From Bacillota bacterium (GTDB lineage Bacteria; Bacillota; Clostridia; Lachnospirales; Lachnospiraceae), in NCBI GenBank assembly GCA_023421075.1, contig JAEZUM010000058.1, positions 1 through 64,000 on the forward strand: 64,000 nucleotides of DNA. Direction: 5' to 3'. The notes under the pieces are model-generated. The model had not been told where the DNA came from, did not search any database, and was given only the letters and a program-made list of their open reading frames with translations. The position numbers were made by a program, and so were the translations under genes. This document shows positions 19,080-27,207 of the stretch, piece after piece (the stretch's first letter is position 1; each line of letters begins with the position of its first letter).

Positions 19080-20258
19080 TTGACAGAAATATTGGTAAAA
19101 TTATTCGTAAAAGACTATGAGAATACAGAGAATGCGAAAGTTCGCACCAGCTACGGTGTTCTATCAAGTCTTGTGGGAATAGTCTGTAATATTCTTCTCT
19201 TCTTGACGAAATTGATTATCGGTATGCTGATTAACAGTATTTCGGTTATGGCGGATGCCTTCAATAACCTGTCCGATGCTGCATCCTCTATCATCAGCTT
19301 TATCGGTGTGAAGCTGGCTGAACGACCGGCTGATAAGGAGCACCCCTTTGGACATGGACGTTTCGAATATATTTCTGCTCTGGCGGTAGCATTTATCATA
19401 TTACAGGTAGGCTTTCAATTATTGAAAGGGGCTCTTGATAAGATACTTCATCCGGAGGAGATGACCTTCAATCCAATTCTGGTTGGGATATTGATCTTGT
19501 CCGTATTGGTGAAGATCTGGTTGTCTTTCTTCAACCGCAAGCTCGGTAAGAGGATTAATTCGACGGTAATGCTGGCTACTTCAGCTGATTCACGAAATGA
19601 TGTGCTGGTTACCTCTGCAACAATTATTTCAACACTATTCGTTGCATGGACCGGAATAAATATCGATGGATATATGGGACTCTTGGTATCCATCTTCGTT
19701 ATGTATGCAGGCTTTAATATCGCAAAGGAGACCCTGGAGCCACTCCTTGGTCAGGCAATTGAGCGTGAGGTCTATCAGAAGATCACTACCATGGTGGAAA
19801 GCTACGAAGGAATCTGCGGAACGCATGATCTGATTATTCATAACTATGGGCCAACACATCGAATGGCGACGATCCATGCTGAGGTTCCAAGTGATATCGG
19901 CTTTGAGCATGCGCATGAGACGATTGACCAAATTGAGAGAGATGTGCTTCAGAAGCTGGATATTTTTCTGGTAATCCATATGGATCCCATTGAGGTTAAT
20001 GATACAGAGGTAAAGGAAAAGAAAGAATTGGTCCTTGAGATTGTATCAAGGTTGGAAGAGAAGGCTACCATTCATGATTTTCGAATCGTGAACGGCGAGC
20101 ATCAGATTAACCTGATCTTTGATTTGGTCTTACCTTACTCCTATTCGAAGGTGGAGGAGCAGAAGCTGTTGTCAAAGATCGTTGAGGAAATCCGATGGAA
20201 GGATCCGAGATATCAATGTATTATTACTATGGAGAATAGTTTTATTGCGGAGGACTAG
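19080..20258 (+). CDS. Cation diffusion facilitator (CDF) transporter
   Basis: This 392-residue CDF family antiporter probably exports Zn, Mn or another divalent metal in exchange for protons. It has six predicted membrane helices, the DAFNNLSDAASS motif in helix 2 and ADSRNDV in helix 5, which supply the Asp metal ligands, and the HPFGHGRFEY signature. A soluble dimerisation domain of about 90 residues is followed by a further 80-residue extension. Initiation is at TTG 19080 behind AAAGGGGG. The serine hydrolase gene starts one base after its stop codon, so the two are co-translated. Confidence 0.9.
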   Translation: MTEILVKLFVKDYENTENAKVRTSYGVLSSLVGIVCNILLFLTKLIIGMLINSISVMADAFNNLSDAASSIISFIGVKLAERPADKEHPFGHGRFEYISALAVAFIILQVGFQLLKGALDKILHPEEMTFNPILVGILILSVLVKIWLSFFNRKLGKRINSTVMLATSADSRNDVLVTSATIISTLFVAWTGINIDGYMGLLVSIFVMYAGFNIAKETLEPLLGQAIEREVYQKITTMVESYEGICGTHDLIIHNYGPTHRMATIHAEVPSDIGFEHAHETIDQIERDVLQKLDIFLVIHMDPIEVNDTEVKEKKELVLEIVSRLEEKATIHDFRIVNGEHQINLIFDLVLPYSYSKVEEQKLLSKIVEEIRWKDPRYQCIITMENSFIAED

Positions 20259-21755
20259 ATGAAGAGGATATATAATACTGCTATATGTTTGCTGCTGGCA
20301 GCGATCGGACTTGGGAATGCTCTGACAGCATCCGCAGAAGAGATAGGAAGGCTCCCTATACAGCAGCAAAAAATGATTGAGGAATATGTAGAACGTGAGA
20401 GAACGGCGAGTAACATTCCCGGAATAGCAATAAGTATCGTACACGGAGATGAAATTGTCTATACCAAAGGGTTTGGAACAACGGATAACAAAGATACGCC
20501 GGTTACCCCGGATACACCCTTCTATATCGGTTCGGTTGGAAAGACCTTTACCGCTCTGGCGATTCGGCAGCTGGAGGGAGAGGGAAAGCTTGACAGTAAA
20601 GCATTTGTTACAGAGTATATCCCCTGGTTTACTCTGGCAGACGGAAAAGGAAATCAGATTACGGTGGAAGATCTTCTTGGTCATACCAGTGGTCTGTCTA
20701 CTCCGGCGGGGAATGAAGCCTACTCCTATAATAGTAAGTATTCCATCGAGGAGGCGGTCAGGCAGATTAACAAACGAGCAAAGACCAATCGACCGGTTGG
20801 AGAAAGCTATGAATACTCCAATCTGAACTATGTTATACTTGGGCTAATCGTTGAAGCCGTATCCGGTATGAATTATGAAGATTATTTGCAGCAGAAAATC
20901 TTTACACCGATGCAGATGGAGAATAGCTATTCCTCGAAGGAGAAGGCTTTAAAGAACGGTCTGTCGGAAGGCTTCCATGAGCTTTATGGAATCAATGTAC
21001 CGATTGATTGTCCTTATCCGACCGGACAGGTACCGGCAGGATACCAGCTGAGTAGTGCCAACGATATGGCGAGGTATGTGGTATATTTCCTGAATAATGG
21101 TTATGCTGACGGTAAGTCGATCCTGCAAAATAACCAACTGGCCGCTGTGCGAGATCCGCTCAAACCCTTCGGAGGCAGGGATTACTATTACAGCCTTGAC
21201 TGGGGTATAACAATCGATCCGGCGATTCACGATTATAATCGTTTCTATGGATTCCTAGGGGCCACCTCAAACTTCAATTCTGCAATGCTGTTGTCACAGG
21301 TTCATCGCTACGGTATTGTTGTTCTGGTTAATCAGAGGGGAAGCTACCGCAAACCGGAGTTGATGGCCCAAGTCATCGGGAACGGAATATCCGATATATT
21401 ACTTCACGATACCATTCCGGCGCCATTTGAGCGGACCTATGACAGGAAGGTGCTTGTGATACCGATCCTCGTACTGATCATAACGATTTTAAGCATCTTA
21501 TCTTGTATCCGGTTCTATAGAAAGCCATCAGTTCCAAAGGGATGGATAGCGAATGTTTATCTGGTTATAATACATATTATAGTGCCGGCCATACTATTGA
21601 TTGGCATGCCTATTCTATATGATGCCGACTGGAGATATTTTCTGAATAACGGAATCGAAATCGGTCTGCCGGCGTTCCTACTCTCTCTGGTGCTGTTGAC
21701 AACCGGAGTCGTAAAGATGATATTGCTGCGGATTAAGACCCGCCAAGCCTCGTAA
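20259..21755 (+). CDS. Membrane-anchored beta-lactamase-family serine hydrolase
   Basis: This 498-residue class C beta-lactamase/AmpH-like protein (Pfam Beta-lactamase type) has a signal peptide at residues 1-27. The nucleophile motif is SVGK near residue 90 and the YSN triad motif is near 188. The catalytic domain ends around residue 385, and three membrane helices follow (about 395-415, 430-455 and 465-490). Such proteins act as peptidoglycan-modifying or D-amino-acid esterases/peptidases; true beta-lactamase activity is less likely. It starts directly after the CDF stop codon, with a GGAGG inside the CDF gene. Confidence 0.85.
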   Translation: MKRIYNTAICLLLAAIGLGNALTASAEEIGRLPIQQQKMIEEYVERERTASNIPGIAISIVHGDEIVYTKGFGTTDNKDTPVTPDTPFYIGSVGKTFTALAIRQLEGEGKLDSKAFVTEYIPWFTLADGKGNQITVEDLLGHTSGLSTPAGNEAYSYNSKYSIEEAVRQINKRAKTNRPVGESYEYSNLNYVILGLIVEAVSGMNYEDYLQQKIFTPMQMENSYSSKEKALKNGLSEGFHELYGINVPIDCPYPTGQVPAGYQLSSANDMARYVVYFLNNGYADGKSILQNNQLAAVRDPLKPFGGRDYYYSLDWGITIDPAIHDYNRFYGFLGATSNFNSAMLLSQVHRYGIVVLVNQRGSYRKPELMAQVIGNGISDILLHDTIPAPFERTYDRKVLVIPILVLIITILSILSCIRFYRKPSVPKGWIANVYLVIIHIIVPAILLIGMPILYDADWRYFLNNGIEIGLPAFLLSLVLLTTGVVKMILLRIKTRQAS

Positions 21756-21796
21756 ATTACCAATTTAAGGTTGTTCGAAAAAAATAAAAATAGGGC

Positions 21797-21825
21797 TTGC
21801 AAAATAGAATGTCATAAGTTATAAT
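21797..21825 (+). promoter_or_regulatory. Promoter of the tRNA-Gln gene
   Basis: TTGCAA (-35) and TATAAT (-10) are separated by 17 bp, about 41 bases upstream of the tRNA. Confidence 0.75.
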
Positions 21826-21826
21826 A

Positions 21827-21858
21827 TCATTCGTGGCGGTTATCACTGCCGCGAATGA
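21827..21858 (+). other. Perfect hairpin at the start of the tRNA-Gln transcript
   Basis: TCATTCGTGGCGG and CTGCCGCGAATGA can form a 13-bp stem (two G-T pairs) around a six-base loop. It begins at the predicted transcription start and ends eight bases before the tRNA, so it would form the 5' leader of the precursor. It has no T run and is unlikely to be a terminator. Confidence 0.6.
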
Positions 21859-21866
21859 ATCACCTT

Positions 21867-21938
21867 TGGGGTATCGCCAAACGGTAAGGCACTGGACTCT
21901 GACTCCAGCATTTTAAGGTTCAAATCCTTATACCCCAG
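21867..21938 (+). tRNA. tRNA-Gln (anticodon CTG)
   Basis: A full 72-base cloverleaf is present. The acceptor arms TGGGGTA and TACCCCA pair perfectly, the anticodon stem CTGGA/TCCAG encloses loop CTCTGAC with anticodon CTG, and the T arm carries GGTTCAAATCC. The 3' CCA is not encoded. It has its own promoter and terminator and is not part of a tRNA cluster. It decodes CAG. Confidence 0.95.
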
Positions 21939-21943
21939 TTCTT

Positions 21944-21973
21944 GAATGAGCTTCCGATGGAGCTCATTTTTTT
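21944..21973 (+). terminator. Terminator of the tRNA-Gln gene
   Basis: The arms ATGAGCT and AGCTCAT flank an eight-base loop and are followed by at least six T. Confidence 0.9.
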
Positions 21974-22029
21974 GTTGTCCCGGACTAGGGCATGAATTAT
22001 CGATTATATTCGTAATAAGGACTCATATG

Positions 22030-22070
22030 AAAAAGGATTCCATACAGAGATTTATTTGGGATCCTTTTTT
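22030..22070 (+). terminator. Terminator-like hairpin upstream of the EAL-HDOD gene
   Basis: The arms AAAAAGGAT and ATCCTTTTTT flank a loop of about 22 bases. It may be a second terminator behind the tRNA gene. Confidence 0.6.
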
Positions 22071-22219
22071 GCTATCTAGAGTGATAAAATCACATATCAT
22101 TTATAATCCTATAGTAAAATAGAAATAAAGGATGCAATGATAGGATGCTGTTTACAAATGGTAAGATGTGGTATAATGTAATATTATGTAGAAATATAGC
22201 ATATGAAAGAGGTGATGGA

Positions 22220-23431
22220 ATGTATATCGCTCGTCAAGCCATTTTTGATCGTACACTGAATGTCTATGGATATGAATTGCTATTCCGGGGAGGAGAGCAT
22301 TCCTATCAGTTTGATGCTGTTACGTCGATTAGTGCATCCGCTTCCGTAATCGGTGGCATGTTTGAGACGGGAATTAACCAGATCGTTGATGACAAGATAG
22401 CCTTTATTAACTTTAATAAAGAATTACTATATACCGATGTAGTGGAATTGATTGAAGCGGATCGATTAGTGATTGAGGTATTGGAGGATGTGGTTGCTGA
22501 TGATTCCTTAATCAGCAGGATAAAAGAATTAAGGGAGAAAGGCTATAAGATAGCATTGGATGATTACATGGAATCCTGTAGTACAACCAGTCTGCTGCCC
22601 TATGCGGATATTATTAAATATGATCTAATACAGACGCCCCTTGACCGTATTAAGGTGGAGGTACAGAGGGCACTTTCCTTAAAAAAGATTATTCTTGCGG
22701 AAAAGGTGGAAACGGAAGAAGAGTTCATAAAAGCGAAAAGCATGGGATTTCATTTATTTCAGGGCTTTTTCTTCAGTAAGCCTCACCTGGTAGCTGAGTC
22801 TAATTCCCACACGACGGTGAAGGCTCAGTATATGAGGGTCATCAATGAATTAAAGAAGGAAGAACCTTCCTATCAGGCATTAGCAGAGATCGTCGAGAAG
22901 GATGCCAGTCTCTCTTATCGTCTAGTGAAGCTGTCAAGTATAAGAGCCGGAAAGGATCCGATCTATTCCATCAGAAATGCGTTGCAATATATGGGCTTAA
23001 GGGAAATTGAACGGTGGGTCAGTGTGCTTATGCTAAGGGAGCTCAATGATTCTAAACCGGATGAACTGATGAGAATCTCCCTGATCAGAACCAAATTCTG
23101 CGAGTTGGTTGCATCCCGCAGTAACCTAAAGCAAATGAAGTATGAAGCTTCCATTATGGGATTGTTTTCTACCATAGATGCCATGATTGATAAACCGATG
23201 TATGAAGCCTTACAGAATATAGCGTTGGCTGATTCTATTACGAATGCTCTCATCTGGAAGAAGGGAATACTATCTCCAATCTATCAATTAGTTATGGCTT
23301 ATGAGGCAGGGGATTGGACAGAAGCAGAGAAGGCTTCCAAGGATATCAAGGTGAATGAAAACGATCTGTTGAAGGATTACATCAGTGCGGTAAAATGGGC
23401 AAAGGAGACGATCGATAAGATAAATTTATAA
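22220..23431 (+). CDS. EAL-HDOD signalling protein (YuxH type)
   Basis: This 403-residue protein has an N-terminal EAL-type domain (residues 1-205; YGYELLFR, the LAEKVET loop and FQGFFFSKP) followed by an HDOD domain (about 210-400). Intact EAL domains hydrolyse cyclic di-GMP. Here the signature EAL itself reads ELL and several catalytic acids cannot be confirmed, so it may bind rather than cleave the nucleotide. HDOD domains lack the HD metal site and act in signalling scaffolds. The start at ATG 22220 has AAGAGGTGA upstream; the longer open frame back to 22145 has no ribosome site. Confidence 0.85.
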   Translation: MYIARQAIFDRTLNVYGYELLFRGGEHSYQFDAVTSISASASVIGGMFETGINQIVDDKIAFINFNKELLYTDVVELIEADRLVIEVLEDVVADDSLISRIKELREKGYKIALDDYMESCSTTSLLPYADIIKYDLIQTPLDRIKVEVQRALSLKKIILAEKVETEEEFIKAKSMGFHLFQGFFFSKPHLVAESNSHTTVKAQYMRVINELKKEEPSYQALAEIVEKDASLSYRLVKLSSIRAGKDPIYSIRNALQYMGLREIERWVSVLMLRELNDSKPDELMRISLIRTKFCELVASRSNLKQMKYEASIMGLFSTIDAMIDKPMYEALQNIALADSITNALIWKKGILSPIYQLVMAYEAGDWTEAEKASKDIKVNENDLLKDYISAVKWAKETIDKINL

Positions 23432-23535
23432 AAGAATATAACGTTCATATCTATTTTTCGTTTATGAATTTCCCTCCGACAGAAAAATATTAATAAATTC
23501 ACAAGAATTCATAATAAATACGCAGTTTATGATAA

Positions 23536-23564
23536 TTGACAGTCAATATCGGTTATGATAGTAT
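23536..23564 (+). promoter_or_regulatory. Probable promoter of the hydrogenase-like sensor gene
   Basis: TTGACA and TAGTAT are separated by 17 bp, about 135 bases upstream of the start codon. Confidence 0.6.
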
Positions 23565-23699
23565 GTCAAATAAGCACAAAAAATAGAAAATAATCACAAA
23601 TAGGTTTTCCAACTATTTGTATATGGGGGACAGAGACAGACTATTACATCGAACATTTTTGTGCGGAAGAAAAATCATATGCTGGAGGGGAACAGAAAT

Positions 23700-25625
23700 A
23701 TGTACAAAAGTGATATGCTGATTCAATTGAATGAGGAAAAGTGCGTAGGATGTAACAAGTGTATCGTTAACTGCCCTATTTTAGGAGCAAATGTCGGATA
23801 CATGGTCGAGGGAAAGAATAAGGTAAGCATCAATGAAGAGAAATGTATTCACTGTGGGGAATGTATTAAGGTTTGCGACCACGAAGCAAGGGAGTTTTTT
23901 GATGATACCGAGGAATTTATTCGTGATTTATTAACCGGTAAAAAAATATCTTTGATCGTAGCACCTTCCATTCGGGTCAATGTACCGAACTATAAGAAGC
24001 TTTACGGTTACCTAAAGACAATCGGTATCCAATTGATTTATGATGTATCCTTTGGAGCGGATATCACAGTTTGGGCTTATCTGAAGGCAATGAAGGAGAA
24101 GCAATTATCTTCTGTGATTGCTCAGCCCTGCCCGGCCATCGTAAATTACATTGAGAAATATGAGCCGGAGCTGATCGAACAGCTGGCTCCGATCCATAGT
24201 CCGATGCTATGTACCGCGATCTATATGAAGAAATACAAGAATGTTAAGGATAATATCGCTTTTTTATCTCCCTGTGTTGCGAAATCGGATGAAATTCATA
24301 ACAGGAATACCCATGGGTTCGTGAATTATAATGTGACCTTCAAAAGACTATTGGAGTACATAGACAATAAGAATGTGAATATTGATAAATTTGAAGAGTA
24401 TGATTATGATGATGTTCAATGTGGCTTGGGATTGTTATTCAGCAGACCCGGCGGATTACGAGAAAACATTGAATTAAAGGCTCCAAATACCTGGGTGCGT
24501 CAGATCGAGGGACAGCACCATGCCTATGAGTATCTGCAGCAATATCGAACTCGTATGGAATTAGGGAAAGAAGTTCCAAAGGTAGTAGATATACTGAACT
24601 GCTCCCATGGATGCAATGTCGGTAGTGCGATATGCCATAATAACAATCTGTTGATGGATGATTATGATTCCGAATTCAATCATCTAAAGAGCAGTAAGCT
24701 GGAGGAACAGAAGGGTTCCCTCCTGCGCAAGAAAAAAGACTCACTATATGCTATGTTTGATAAGACCTTACAATTAGAGGATTTTATTCGTGAGTATCAC
24801 CGTTATGAGGTATCCTTCAAGCTATTGGAGCCGAGCGAGGAAGAGTATGATATAATATATAGAAGCATGGATAAGGTTCAGGATTGGCAGAAGAATATTA
24901 ATTGCTCTGCCTGTGGCTACGGTACTTGTAAGAACATGGCGAGAGCCATTCACAATGATCTTAATGTATCGCATAATTGTATCAACTTCAATCGCCAGGA
25001 GGTTCTGAACGAACAACAGCAGCTGAAAAATCAGAATGAGCAGATGAAGGTGCTGGAGGAATTGAATCAATTATCCGAAGAGAAGGTTAAGAATGCTGAG
25101 CTGTTAAAAATCAGAGTATCGGAAATTATTAATTCCGTTAGTCAGGTTTCTAAGGGGAACGAAGATGCTGCGATTGCAATCGATAAGATCTCTAAGGATA
25201 TCTCGGATGTATTTCATACGACTCAGATACTGAAGGAAAGTGTCAGTGAAATGCAGGATAAGCTGGATAAATTCTCAAATGCGGCGGGGCAGATCGTATC
25301 CATCGCGGATCAGACGAATCTACTGGCTTTGAATGCAGCCATTGAAGCTGCGAGAGCCGGGGAATCCGGAAGAGGCTTTTCTGTGGTCGCAGATCAGGTT
25401 AAGAAGCTCTCTGTTCAATCAAAGGCTGCGGCTGCTTCCACCCAGAGCGACCAGGGCTCTATGCTGGCATTAATTGCTCAGATATTTGAGGTATCAAAGG
25501 CATTAACCGACAAGATGGAAAGTGTAAAGGATTCCATCAATGATATAACCGCTGTTACAGAAGAAGTATCTGCCAATAGTGAAGAAATATGTGCAGTAGC
25601 ATCCAGCTTACTGGATAAAGAATAA
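23700..25625 (+). CDS. Ferredoxin / [FeFe]-hydrogenase-like / chemoreceptor-domain fusion
   Basis: This 641-residue soluble protein joins four parts. Residues 5-60 hold two [4Fe-4S] clusters (CVGCNKCIVNC and CIHCGECIKVC). Residues about 75-370 form an [FeFe]-hydrogenase large-subunit domain with H-cluster-type cysteines in QPCPA, SPCVAK and NCSHGCNVG. Residues about 405-435 hold another cluster motif (CSACGYGTCKNMA). The C-terminus is a methyl-accepting-type signalling hairpin (DQTNLLALNAAIEAARAGE). There are no membrane helices. Known hydrogenase-derived sensors pass redox or H2 signals to output domains, so a cytoplasmic redox or hydrogen sensor is inferred. The start at ATG 23700 has GGAGGGG upstream. 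Confidence 0.88.
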   Translation: MYKSDMLIQLNEEKCVGCNKCIVNCPILGANVGYMVEGKNKVSINEEKCIHCGECIKVCDHEAREFFDDTEEFIRDLLTGKKISLIVAPSIRVNVPNYKKLYGYLKTIGIQLIYDVSFGADITVWAYLKAMKEKQLSSVIAQPCPAIVNYIEKYEPELIEQLAPIHSPMLCTAIYMKKYKNVKDNIAFLSPCVAKSDEIHNRNTHGFVNYNVTFKRLLEYIDNKNVNIDKFEEYDYDDVQCGLGLLFSRPGGLRENIELKAPNTWVRQIEGQHHAYEYLQQYRTRMELGKEVPKVVDILNCSHGCNVGSAICHNNNLLMDDYDSEFNHLKSSKLEEQKGSLLRKKKDSLYAMFDKTLQLEDFIREYHRYEVSFKLLEPSEEEYDIIYRSMDKVQDWQKNINCSACGYGTCKNMARAIHNDLNVSHNCINFNRQEVLNEQQQLKNQNEQMKVLEELNQLSEEKVKNAELLKIRVSEIINSVSQVSKGNEDAAIAIDKISKDISDVFHTTQILKESVSEMQDKLDKFSNAAGQIVSIADQTNLLALNAAIEAARAGESGRGFSVVADQVKKLSVQSKAAAASTQSDQGSMLALIAQIFEVSKALTDKMESVKDSINDITAVTEEVSANSEEICAVASSLLDKE

Positions 25626-25682
25626 ATGCTAGATATCTTATACAGTGAAGTCGTAATATTAAAGCGTTAATCGGGAGGATCT

Positions 25683-26339
25683 ATGCCATTTCAGAAAGTA
25701 CATAACGACATAACAAAAATGAACACGGATGCAATCGGTCACTGTGTAACGAACGAACTTTTTCAAAAGCTCATTTCTGAAATTGATCACTATATCGATA
25801 TTTATTATGAGGACAGCGAACAGTTTCGAACAAGCAATCTGAGTGGTCTTTGCGAAAGTACGAGTGAAACAATCGAGATAAATGACGAATGCCGAAGCGA
25901 TTTTCCGCAGGTACTTTCTGATGAAGCAATACAACTGTCAGTTCCTAAAGGTATGTCGGCACCTTCCTATCGCAACCTGGAGGATGTTGTGAATCATATG
26001 GAGGAGACATTCTCCGAGAGGTTGCTTCGCTTAATTTCCGAAAAGGGAAAGAGTGATGTAGAGGTATATAAGAAGGCTAATATCGATCGTAAACTATTCT
26101 CAAAAATCAGAAGTAGCAAAGAGTACCAGCCGAAGAAAGGCACTGCTTTCGCTCTGGCCATTGCTCTGGAATTATCCTTGGATGAGACGAAGGACCTGTT
26201 AATGAAGGCAGGGTATACCTTCTCGATGAGTAATCGATTCGATGTGATTATTCGTTATTTTATCGAGCATCAGACCTATGACATTCATCTGATTAATGAA
26301 GCCTTGTATGCATATGGCCAACCATTATTAAGCTTATAA
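25683..26339 (+). CDS. Macro-domain protein remnant: N-terminal strand plus C-terminal helical domain
   Basis: This 218-residue protein starts MPFQKVHNDITKMNTDAI, the opening strand of ADP-ribose-binding macro domains (usually followed by VNAAN). The macro core is then absent. Instead there is a polar linker and, from about residue 105, a helical domain (FSERLLRLISEKGKSDVEVY, then IDRKLFSKIR) of the kind found after the macro domain in longer clostridial proteins. I infer an internal deletion of the macro core, which still leaves an open frame. The ribosome site GGGAGGATCT precedes ATG 25683. ADP-ribose binding should be lost. The helical part resembles an XRE-like helix-turn-helix and might still bind DNA or a partner. 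Confidence 0.68.
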   Translation: MPFQKVHNDITKMNTDAIGHCVTNELFQKLISEIDHYIDIYYEDSEQFRTSNLSGLCESTSETIEINDECRSDFPQVLSDEAIQLSVPKGMSAPSYRNLEDVVNHMEETFSERLLRLISEKGKSDVEVYKKANIDRKLFSKIRSSKEYQPKKGTAFALAIALELSLDETKDLLMKAGYTFSMSNRFDVIIRYFIEHQTYDIHLINEALYAYGQPLLSL

Positions 26340-26341
26340 AT

Positions 26342-26441
26342 GTCGCTTGCAAAGCGACCACAAACCTCCCGAAATAGTTTATTCTTAGATCATGACAGAT
26401 GCAGAGCATCTTGATGGTAAGAATAATTAGTCGGGAGGTTT
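26342..26441 (+). promoter_or_regulatory. RBS-occluding structured leader of the vWA gene
   Basis: Two elements are seen. GTCGCTT and AAAGCGAC make a small 7-bp hairpin at 26342-26358. Then a nested long hairpin has outer arms AAACCTCCCGA (26362-26372) and TCGGGAGGTTT (26431-26441), middle arms ATTCTTA and TAAGAAT, and an inner GATGC-AGA-GCATC stem. The 3' outer arm contains GGGAGG, the ribosome site of the next gene, and is followed by a short T run. It could block translation or terminate transcription. Confidence 0.75.
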
Positions 26442-26445
26442 TTAT

Positions 26446-27090
26446 ATGAAAAAGAATTTAACGGAATTGGTCTTTATCCTAGACAGAAGCGGTTCCATGT
26501 CAGGCCTGGAGCAAGACACGATAGGCGGCTATAATGCCATCCTCCAGAAGCAGAAGAAAGAAGAGGGTGCAGTGAATGTCACCACCGTACTCTTCGATGA
26601 TAAACTGGAACAGCTCCATCAGCGAGTTTCTCTACAGGAGATAAGACCGCTGACCGATTCGGAATACTATGTCCGCGGCTGTACAGCTTTGTTGGATGCG
26701 ATAGGGCATACGATAGCGTACATGGATAATGTCCAGAAGTATGCAAAGGATGAGGATCGGGCCTCGAAGGTTCTATTCATCATTACAACGGATGGTCAGG
26801 AGAATTCAAGTAAAGAATATAATTATAAAACAATCAAACATATGATAGAACGACAAAAGGAGCGTTATCAATGGGAATTCCTCTTCTTAGGAGCGAACAT
26901 CGATGCAATTGCGACAGCAAGGCAGTTCGGTATCTCAGAAGATTATGCTACCAATTATGTAGCGGACTCAGTTGGTACCGAGCTGAATTATAAAGCGATG
27001 AACGCAGCAATCTCCAGCTGTAGGGAGGAAGGAACGGTAAATTTATGCTGGAAGGAAGAGGTGGAGAGAGATTATAAGAGGAGAAGCTAA
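26446..27090 (+). CDS. von Willebrand factor A domain protein
   Basis: This 214-residue cytoplasmic protein is essentially one vWA domain. The metal-binding MIDAS motif DRSGSMSG is at about residues 13-20, the conserved Thr lies in GCTALLDA and the Asp in TTDGQEN. The family (TerY-like) binds partner proteins through a divalent metal. The start ATG 26446 has GGGAGG ten bases upstream, enclosed in an 11-bp stem. It follows the macro-like gene, and the leader hairpin suggests separate or conditional expression. The partner is not identified. Confidence 0.86.
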   Translation: MKKNLTELVFILDRSGSMSGLEQDTIGGYNAILQKQKKEEGAVNVTTVLFDDKLEQLHQRVSLQEIRPLTDSEYYVRGCTALLDAIGHTIAYMDNVQKYAKDEDRASKVLFIITTDGQENSSKEYNYKTIKHMIERQKERYQWEFLFLGANIDAIATARQFGISEDYATNYVADSVGTELNYKAMNAAISSCREEGTVNLCWKEEVERDYKRRS

Positions 27091-27105
27091 ATGGGTAGAT
27101 TTTCG

Positions 27106-27133
27106 TTGACAATGGAAAATCATGTGCTATACT
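27106..27133 (+). promoter_or_regulatory. Promoter of the RelA/SpoT-TPR gene
   Basis: TTGACA and TATACT are separated by 16 bp. Transcription would start near 27140, just before the hairpin at 27152. Confidence 0.72.
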
Positions 27134-27151
27134 GAAAAATATTAAATCAAC

Positions 27152-27190
27152 AAGAGGGTTGTATGCTTATTTGCATGCAGCTCTTTTTTT
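27152..27190 (+). terminator. Leader terminator (possible attenuator) before the RelA/SpoT-TPR gene
   Basis: The arms AAGAGGGTTGTATGC and GCATGCAGCTCTT are followed by a run of seven T. The hairpin lies between a good promoter and the coding region, so transcripts would have to read through it. It may instead end the vWA transcript. Confidence 0.65.
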
Positions 27191-27207
27191 GATATGGAGA
27201 AGATTAT

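Noticed and set aside
20259..21755. True beta-lactamase resistance gene
   Set aside because: The three C-terminal membrane helices and sequence type match membrane serine hydrolases of the AmpH/esterase group rather than secreted beta-lactamases.
23700..25625. Ordinary H2-evolving [FeFe]-hydrogenase
   Set aside because: The C-terminal MCP signalling hairpin, the short length of the catalytic domain and the changed L1 and L3 motifs favour a sensor.
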